Source: Rhodopirellula sp.
Lineage (GTDB): Bacteria > Planctomycetota > Planctomycetia > Pirellulales > Pirellulaceae
Assembly: GCA_002701385.1 (NCBI GenBank)
Contig: NZVD01000097.1
Span: forward strand, 2,604 to 53,099
Length of the DNA stretch: 50,496 bases
Reading direction: 5' to 3'
Position numbers and translations under genes: made by a program. Position 1 is the stretch's first letter; the number at the start of each line of letters is the position of its first letter. Of this stretch, positions 45,587 to 50,496 are shown piece after piece. A model generated the notes under the pieces. It ran no database searches. It saw nothing but the letters and a program-made list of their open reading frames with translations, and was not told where the DNA came from.

Positions 45587-45622
45587 AAAACCGAGTGTTC
45601 CTCTGATGGACCACTCGGTTTT
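45587..45622. terminator. Bidirectional terminator between convergent genes
   Basis: AAAACCGAGTG (45587-45597) pairs with CACTCGGTTTT (45612-45622), an 11-bp stem with a 14-base loop and T-runs on both sides, between the CPBP gene and the YTV-repeat gene, which converge here. Confidence 0.85.
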
Positions 45623-45664
45623 GTACTCTGTAACACCCTGAAGTCTGTCGGGACTACGGCCAGT

Positions 45665-47215
45665 TTAGAAACAGCAATTGGTTAACAGGCTGCGTCGTAA
45701 TAATCCGCATGGATTAGGCGTACAGACTGTCACAGGATATTGTTCGCAAACAACTCGGGGTACACAGCGGCTAACCGTATACGGCACTTGTTTGGGTACA
45801 CGCTTACAAACCTGAATAGTTTTGGTGTATTTCACGGGCTTTCGAACGGTATAACATTCCTGCCGAGTTTTTGTTTCTTTGACGATTTTGCATTCCTGAT
45901 AAGGAACTTGTTTGGTTTTAGTTTCCTGAACCAATCGGCATTGTCGATAGTTGACAACTCGCTGTTTGGTTTCAGCCACGATCTGCAGTGCTTTGTAGTT
46001 ACAGGTTCGGACCTTTTGTTCACGAACCAGGCGACAGGTTCGGTAGTTAATAGTGCGTTGTTTGTTTTCTTTCACAAACTTACAAACCGTGTAAGGGACC
46101 TGACGTGATTTAGTTTCGGTAACCATCCGGCAAGTACGATAGTTCATAACGCGTTGTTTAGCTTCTGGAACCACTTTACAAACTCGATATGTACATACCT
46201 TTTGCTTTGGTTCGTTAACCCAGCGGCAGCTAGTGTAAGGCACCTGTTTTTGGACGGTTTCCCGAACGTATTTCACACAGGGAATTTCCTTAGTACAGAT
46301 CTCTGGAACCCAGACTCGCTTGCAGATTTGACGAGGCGGGCATTGGTATTCAACCACTTCGCAGCTGCCGGGAACCCAAATTCGGCGACAGCAGGTTGGA
46401 TCCCAGGTCCAGCAACCGGGCGTTCGAACCACGCGACGACGGATCGGCCCTGGGCATTCTACAATTTCAGTTTCCCAATGACCTGATTTGATTTGAACCG
46501 TCTTGGTGTAGTGAACCGGTTTTCGGATCACCTGAGACACTGTTCTTGTTTTAGTTTCATAGATGGGTTTTCGAACGGTGTAATTAATTACTTTTTGTTT
46601 CGTTTCCCAGACAGTCTTGGGCACGGTGTAATTAATCGTACGCTGTTTTGTTTCCCACACTGGTCGCGTGACATTCCATGTGTGTGTTCGCGTCTTGGTT
46701 TCGTAGACGGGTTTGGTCACGGTATAGTTGACCACCCGTTGCTTTGTTTCTACGACCGGCTTAATCACACTGTAGGGAATCTCTTTGGTTTTAGTGACCC
46801 ATACAGGACGTCGCTGAGTGTAGTTAATCACTCGCTGCTTGGTTTCCCAAACTGGACGCGTTGTAGTGTAATTAACGTCTCGATACTTTGTTTCATAAAC
46901 ACGTCGAGCGACTTCGTAGTTTACGTTTCGGACCTTCGTTTCATTAACGTACTTAACACACTCGATGTCTTTGGTATCAACCACGGTATCGTAAACGGTC
47001 TTATAACAGGTGTACTGTTGTTGATCGAATACGACACGGCGTCTGGTACGCATGATCGTATGAGTTTGGACCTGAGATTCACAAATAGATTCAGGTTCCG
47101 CAATCCCGCAATTACGGTAGTTGGCCAGGCCGAGATATCCAGCCGAAGCTGAATCCAGCATGAACAGGCAGATAGCAACTGCCAGGCTGGTTACGCTCCA
47201 ACGTGATTTTAACAT
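45665..47215 (-). CDS. YTV-repeat envelope protein, 16-residue repeats in two classes
   Basis: The 516-residue protein has a signal peptide (1-25, ending SASAG) and starts at ATG 47215, with AAGGAG six bases upstream. It matches the YTV family described from planctomycete cell-wall fractions. Two sets of exact 16-residue repeats, consensus x-ETK-R--NY--, follow each other: residues 90-233 (nine units, without cysteine) and about 314-457 (nine units, most beginning with Cys). A Cys/Pro/Trp-rich centre (254-313) separates them, and the C-terminus has many Cys and ends NCCF. The cysteines suggest disulfide cross-links in the wall. High Arg/Lys content and repeats favour a structural role. Lack of membrane anchor is noted. 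Confidence 0.92.
   Translation of the reverse strand: MLKSRWSVTSLAVAICLFMLDSASAGYLGLANYRNCGIAEPESICESQVQTHTIMRTRRRVVFDQQQYTCYKTVYDTVVDTKDIECVKYVNETKVRNVNYEVARRVYETKYRDVNYTTTRPVWETKQRVINYTQRRPVWVTKTKEIPYSVIKPVVETKQRVVNYTVTKPVYETKTRTHTWNVTRPVWETKQRTINYTVPKTVWETKQKVINYTVRKPIYETKTRTVSQVIRKPVHYTKTVQIKSGHWETEIVECPGPIRRRVVRTPGCWTWDPTCCRRIWVPGSCEVVEYQCPPRQICKRVWVPEICTKEIPCVKYVRETVQKQVPYTSCRWVNEPKQKVCTYRVCKVVPEAKQRVMNYRTCRMVTETKSRQVPYTVCKFVKENKQRTINYRTCRLVREQKVRTCNYKALQIVAETKQRVVNYRQCRLVQETKTKQVPYQECKIVKETKTRQECYTVRKPVKYTKTIQVCKRVPKQVPYTVSRCVPRVVCEQYPVTVCTPNPCGLLRRSLLTNCCF
45845..46276 (-). repeat. C-terminal repeat set of the YTV protein
   Basis: Nine units of 48 bases encode nine 16-residue repeats with one cysteine at the same unit position in most (residues 330, 346, 362, 378, 394, 426, 442); the unit at 410 has Leu instead. 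No insertion or deletion shifts the period. Confidence 0.9.
46517..46948 (-). repeat. N-terminal repeat set of the YTV protein
   Basis: Nine units of 48 bases encode nine 16-residue repeats (residues 90-233) with the pattern VxETKxRxxNYTxxRP and no cysteine. The period is exact. Confidence 0.9.
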
Positions 47216-47711
47216 GGGGTACTCCTTCGGTGATTTAAGCTCACTCAAATGGACTAATAGGTGAAATTGTTAGTTGTCGAACCAAAACTGGCGGACTACA
47301 AACTTGATCCATCAAGTGAACCAAACCGATGAGTTGTTTCAGGTACGGTTTGGTGGCTACATCCTGAATGCCCCAATCAATTCTTCCCGCTGGTGCACAG
47401 GCGGCCCTAAAAAAATTATCGGAATCCCGAATAAATTACCTTGAGCGTAGATTTCATCTATTTACGACTACCCGTATCTAAATTCGGGCAGGCGAAATAG
47501 GTAAAATAAGGGCTTTTAGTCTCGGGCCTGCAATATCCTAGGTTTTAACGGCCATATTGCAGGTTAGGTAAAGTATGACGATTAAGAGGTCAATCATTAC
47601 CTCGAAGCAAGTCGAACCACTACAATTCCAGACTCATATTTGCCCTTCCCGCCAATTCTCCGGTAAAACTAATGAGCAGTTTACGAGGGTGAATTTAACC
47701 GAGCTAGCGGG
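47216..47711. other. Divergent intergenic region with two inverted repeats
   Basis: This 496-base gap lies between the YTV gene (minus) and rex (plus). ACTTGAT-CC-ATCAAGT (47302-47317) is a near-perfect palindrome 87-102 bases upstream of the YTV start. CCTGCAATAT (47527-47536) is inverted as ATATTGCAGG (47554-47563), 149-185 bases upstream of the rex start. Either may be a regulator site. No gene was seen; a forward frame at 47575-47787 overlaps the rex start and lacks a binding site. Confidence 0.5.
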
Positions 47712-48383
47712 ATGTCCGAGCACAAGTCCACACTATACAACGATCAGGGAGAACTCGTCGTACCGAAAGCGGTCGTCGGGCGTCTGAGTTTGTATTTGCG
47801 GGAAGTCCAGCACCTGATTCGTGATGGCAAAGAGACCACCAATAGCACGGAATTGGGGGGATTGTTGGGAGTGACCGATGCTCAGGTTCGAAAAGACCTG
47901 GCTTATTTTGGCCAGTTTGGCCATCCCGGAGTTGGTTACCGCTGTCAGGAACTTGTGGCAGCCATCAAGCACATCATGGGTACTGACAGTATTTGGAATG
48001 TTGCCTTGATTGGGATTGGGAATCTTGGTCGAGCCTTATTGAGATATAAGGGATTTCATGAACAGGGCTTTCGGATCGTAGCAGCCTTTGATGTGGATGC
48101 TCAGTTGATCGGTGGTAAGGTCGAAGGGGTGGATGTCTTTCATGTGAACGACTTGGATCTGGTAGTGCAAGATCAATGCATTCGGCTCGTCGCGATTTCA
48201 GTGCCGTCGCATGCAGCTCAGTCTGTTGTCGACCAAGTCGTGGAGGTTGGCGTTGAGGGAATCTTGAATTTTGCTCCTGTCACGATTAGTGTTCCTTCCC
48301 AAGTACGAGTGATCGGCGTGGATTTGGCGATGGAGTTGGAGCAGCTTGCCTTCACCGTTGTGAATCGCGATTCGAGTTCATAA
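47712..48383 (+). CDS. rex: Redox-sensing transcriptional repressor Rex
   Basis: Rex senses the NADH/NAD+ ratio and represses fermentation and respiration genes when NAD+ is high. The 223-residue protein has an N-terminal winged helix (VVGRLSLYLREVQHL; STELGGLLGVTDAQVRKDLAYFG, landmarks), the Rossmann NAD(H)-binding core with VALIGIGNLGRALL (GxGxxG, about 95-107), and the C-terminal swapped helix with MELEQLAFTVVNR. Length is normal for the family. It stands alone, with a terminator after it. Candidate targets in the window are not proven. Confidence 0.95.
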   Translation: MSEHKSTLYNDQGELVVPKAVVGRLSLYLREVQHLIRDGKETTNSTELGGLLGVTDAQVRKDLAYFGQFGHPGVGYRCQELVAAIKHIMGTDSIWNVALIGIGNLGRALLRYKGFHEQGFRIVAAFDVDAQLIGGKVEGVDVFHVNDLDLVVQDQCIRLVAISVPSHAAQSVVDQVVEVGVEGILNFAPVTISVPSQVRVIGVDLAMELEQLAFTVVNRDSSS

Positions 48384-48426
48384 CGCAAAAAAACTGAATT
48401 GAATTGTGGAATGCTACCGTGTGTCA

Positions 48427-48448
48427 GCTTTTCCTAAAAGCATTTTTT
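48427..48448 (+). terminator. Intrinsic terminator after rex
   Basis: GCTTTT (48427-48432) pairs with AAAAGC (48436-48441), loop of three, followed by ATTTTTT. It lies 44 bases after the stop. Confidence 0.8.
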
Positions 48449-48500
48449 CGGTATATATATTTGCATTCAACTGTTCACCGTTGAAGCAATGACTCCCAAT

Positions 48501-48571
48501 TACCCCATAGTGTAATGGTAGCACAAGTGGTTTTGGTCCACTTAGTCTAGGTTCAAATCCTAGTGGGGTAG
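48501..48571 (+). tRNA. tRNA-Gln (anticodon TTG)
   Basis: The cloverleaf is complete: acceptor TACCCCA (48501-48507) with TGGGGTA (48564-48570), anticodon stem AGTGG/CCACT with loop TTTTGGT and anticodon TTG at 48533-48535, and T-arm CTAGG/CCTAG around TTCAAAT. The discriminator is G. The CCA end is not encoded. It reads CAA codons. A strong terminator follows five bases downstream. Confidence 0.97.
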
Positions 48572-48575
48572 CTTG

Positions 48576-48612
48576 GCCACCGAAGCAATGAAAAGTTTCG
48601 GTGGCTTTTTTT
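48576..48612 (+). terminator. Intrinsic terminator after tRNA-Gln
   Basis: GCCACCGAA (48576-48584) pairs with TTCGGTGGC (48597-48605), a nine-bp stem, followed by seven T (48606-48612). Confidence 0.92.
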
Positions 48613-48702
48613 ATGTCCGCCCAACCCAGACTTGGACATCCAGGCTTAGGGCATTGCCGCGAGCAAGCATTCCAGAGAGTGACAGAATAGGACTGAAATA
48701 CG

Positions 48703-49203
48703 ATGAATGAATTTGTTCACTTACGGCATAAGCCACCAACGGAATTGACTCGTCAGCGTGAACTGATTCTGGCCTGCCCGGAAATGCGTAGTAATGTCAA
48801 CGTAGCGAGGATGATTCGTGCAGCTGCCTGCTGTGGGGTCCAGTCGTTCATTGCTTGTGGGAACGTAAAGATTGACCCTAAGATTTCACGCAATGGTGAG
48901 CAATACCTGGATTTTCAGATTCGTCGTTCACTTCCCCCTGTGTTGAAGAAACTGAAGTCGGAAGGTTATCCGTTGGTAGGTCTGGAGCAAACGTCCAACT
49001 CGATCAATATTCACGAGTACGCTTTTCCACAACGGTGTGTACTCGTCGTAGGGCACGAGAGACGAGGTATCACTGAAGACATACTCAAACTACTGGATGC
49101 GACTGTTGAAATTCCCGTGTGGGGCATGCCTTATTCATACAACGCAGCAACGGCAACAACGATGGCACTTTATGAGTACTGTCGTCAATTTCCAGCGGGT
49201 TGA
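48703..49203 (+). CDS. SpoU/TrmH-family RNA 2'-O-methyltransferase
   Basis: The 166-residue protein is a single SPOUT-fold domain. The three family motifs are seen: motif 1 NVNVARMIRAAACCGV near residue 32, motif 2 VLVVGHERRGITEDIL near residue 117, and motif 3 VEIPVWGMPYSYNAATATTMALYEY (a landmark) near residue 140, where the SAM-binding knot lies and Asn149 stands in place of the usual SLN asparagine. It methylates a ribose in tRNA or rRNA; the target is not known. It lacks the extra domain of RlmB. It lies 91 bases after the terminator of tRNA-Gln. Confidence 0.92.
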   Translation: MNEFVHLRHKPPTELTRQRELILACPEMRSNVNVARMIRAAACCGVQSFIACGNVKIDPKISRNGEQYLDFQIRRSLPPVLKKLKSEGYPLVGLEQTSNSINIHEYAFPQRCVLVVGHERRGITEDILKLLDATVEIPVWGMPYSYNAATATTMALYEYCRQFPAG

Positions 49204-49225
49204 TTTGAATAATCGAAAAGTGTGC

Positions 49226-49735
49226 CTAGATGCTAGGAGAAGCATTAACGCCTGATGTAGTACTAGGCTGGGTTTTACTGCGATCGACAATGCCAGCTAC
49301 ACGTGGATGATATTCAACCTGAAAGTCCTGGAACTGGAGGTAGGAGGCACGACCTGGTACGGTTCGGAATAAGAGACACAAAACGTTCTCCAATTTATCC
49401 TGAACTACATGGTAGTAATTGCTCTTACCCTCTCGTCGTCTTTCAATAAATCCGGCGACGCGAAGCAAGGACAAGTGATGGCTCATTGCAGGTTGGCTTT
49501 GATTCAAACGTTCGCAAAGCGAACGGACATTTAATTCACCGGTCTCGAGTAGTAATAGAAGGACTCGCAGACGCGTTTCGTCAGAAAGCAATTTGAAAAC
49601 TTCAATCAAGTCACTGGCGAGGTCTCGTGTTGGAGTGATACTTGGCTGGTGAAATTCGTGTTTTTGCGATTGAGGAGCTCCTGCATTTGTGGATGTAGTC
49701 TGTTGTGGCTGCTGATCTTTGTCGTGATAATTCAT
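49226..49735 (-). CDS. ArsR-type winged-helix transcriptional regulator
   Basis: The 169-residue protein has a polar N-terminal tail (about 40 residues), a winged-helix domain (about 43-115: VFKLLSDETRLRVLLLLLETGELNVRSLCERLNQSQPAMSHHLSLLRVAGFIERRREGKSNYYHV, landmarks) and a polar C-terminal tail. The metal-binding CxC motif of ArsR/SmtB repressors is absent, so it is likely not a classical metal sensor. The tails on both sides are longer than usual. The target is unknown; it is divergent from the substrate-binding protein gene that begins at 50091. Confidence 0.9.
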   Translation of the reverse strand: MNYHDKDQQPQQTTSTNAGAPQSQKHEFHQPSITPTRDLASDLIEVFKLLSDETRLRVLLLLLETGELNVRSLCERLNQSQPAMSHHLSLLRVAGFIERRREGKSNYYHVVQDKLENVLCLLFRTVPGRASYLQFQDFQVEYHPRVAGIVDRSKTQPSTTSGVNASPSI

Positions 49736-50090
49736 TTTCGTCTTTGCCTTTTAGTACCCTGAGGCTAAAAAAAACATGAGGATCGCCTCCCCCAATCGAA
49801 CTACATTCCTTAAGTCCTGTTTTAACTAACATACTACCGAAATTCAAACAATTCCCGACAGATTCGGCAGCGTTCCACTTAAATTCAAACTATGTACATG
49901 GCCTAAGGGTTCAAACTTGTTGAGTTCATTGGTCAATTTAGAGTCTCTGAGTAGGGATTCGCACTTTTTTAGCGTTCTTGTCAGTAACTTGAAGGCATCG
50001 TGGTTGTTTTATCTGTTTGAAATCGGGCAAAATGGTTGTTTGTGCGAGTTCGTACTGATTTGTGATGAATAACACTTCGGAGGAGCTACC
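49736..50090. other. Divergent intergenic region with spaced repeats
   Basis: This 355-base gap holds AAATTCAAAC at 49841-49850 and 49881-49890, exactly 40 bases apart, and a third TTCAAAC at 49910-49916. They lie upstream of the ArsR gene (start 49735) and also upstream of the gene at 50091. GGAGGAG at 50079-50085 is the binding site of that next gene. No other structure was seen. Confidence 0.5.
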
Positions 50091-50496
50091 TTGGTTCCTG
50101 TACTGCGAAAATATTTCCCGGCACTTTTGATGCTGTTGGCTGTGATTTCAGTCGTCTGGGCGATTAATCTAGGGACCCTGCCACCGGCGGATTTTGTCTT
50201 CAATAATGGGACAGAGGTAAAGACGATTGACCCCGCCAAAGCCACGGGTGTCCCGGAAGGTCGGGTGATCAACGCACTCTATGAAGGTCTGTTGCGAAGC
50301 GTTCCTGACGGTGAACCGGATGACTTGGGGCGTACGCCTACAAAACCCAAGGCCGTTGCGATGTCGGATTCCTATACGGTCAGTGAAGATGGCACAGTCT
50401 ACAATTTCCATATTCGAGAAAATGCCACCTGGACGAACGGCGATCCTGTAACGGCTGAAGATTTCGCCTGGTCCTGGATGCGTTTTCTACATCCGG
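50091..50496 (+). CDS. Peptide ABC transporter substrate-binding protein, 5' part (runs off window)
   Basis: The gene begins at TTG 50091, five bases after GGAGGAG, and is cut at base 50496, leaving about 135 residues. The N-terminus has one hydrophobic segment (FPALLMLLAVISVVWAI) that could be a signal peptide or anchor. The rest matches the bacterial extracellular solute-binding family 5 (OppA/DppA): NNGTEVKTIDPAKATGVPEGRVINALYEGL (landmark), then AED-FAWSWMRFL. The family binds oligopeptides for an ABC importer. The ArsR-type gene is divergent. Confidence 0.9.
   Translation, partial: MVPVLRKYFPALLMLLAVISVVWAINLGTLPPADFVFNNGTEVKTIDPAKATGVPEGRVINALYEGLLRSVPDGEPDDLGRTPTKPKAVAMSDSYTVSEDGTVYNFHIRENATWTNGDPVTAEDFAWSWMRFLHP

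Noticed and set aside
46493-47152. Forward frame of 219 residues across the YTV gene
   Set aside because: It runs antisense to the repeat gene; repeat periodicity keeps the frame open by chance, and it has no binding site.
1-50496. CRISPR array, insertion sequence, prophage
   Set aside because: No regularly spaced repeats with unique spacers, no transposase and no phage genes were seen; the only regular repeats are inside the YTV coding sequence.

Overview
The window looks like chromosomal DNA of a planctomycete of moderate GC content. The case rests on gene content: a four-gene cluster encoding DUF1501, PPC-domain, DUF1549/DUF1553 and cytochrome c/WD40 proteins, a YTV-repeat protein, DUF1080 and PmoA-like (DUF6807) secreted proteins, and a large DUF11-type lipoprotein. 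Two TonB-dependent receptors, TonB/ExbB/ExbD, a TolC-like lipoprotein and many signal peptides show a Gram-negative type envelope. No phage, insertion sequence or CRISPR array was seen. The genus cannot be fixed from the sequence alone.

Bases 1-4026 hold a forward run: the 3' part of an acyl-CoA synthetase gene, ispD, a DUF1877-like gene, tyrS and a membrane-anchored unknown. Facing it are a stand-alone LigD-phosphoesterase-like gene and a large lipoprotein gene (4023-7538, minus). Bases 7884-12815 encode a secreted unknown, a small unknown and a TolC-family outer-membrane lipoprotein. Then come tmk-holB (13003-14709), a 73-residue unknown, an AT-rich gene-free stretch and a YjbQ-family gene.

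Bases 16579-25834 (minus) carry the planctomycete cluster in transcription order: Tat-exported DUF1501 protein, PPC-domain protein, DUF1549/DUF1553 protein with heme-type motifs, and a cytochrome c/WD40/coiled-coil protein. Upstream on the same strand lie csrA and a small unknown partner gene. Bases 27309-30402 encode a PmoA-like protein, a UDP-glucuronate decarboxylase-like enzyme and a secreted unknown.

Bases 30624-38745 form a TonB-dependent uptake region: a receptor, exbD-exbB, tonB, then (after tadA and a DUF1080 gene) a BtuB-like receptor under a clear cobalamin riboswitch. Bases 38954-44235 encode a cysteine desulfurase, a KaiC-like ATPase with a TPR partner, and pyruvate phosphate dikinase. 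The right end holds a CPBP protease, the YTV protein built of exact 16-residue repeats, the redox repressor Rex, tRNA-Gln(TTG), a SPOUT RNA methyltransferase, an ArsR-type regulator, and the start of a peptide-transport substrate-binding protein cut by the window edge.

The points most worth a second look are the 16-residue two-class repeat protein, the KaiC-like ATPase lacking the usual catalytic glutamate pair, the stand-alone phosphoesterase-like protein with a replaced active-site arginine, a nested inverted repeat between csrA and the DUF1501 cluster, and an orphan minus-strand terminator before the first TonB receptor. All functions are inferred from motifs read by eye; no database search was run.
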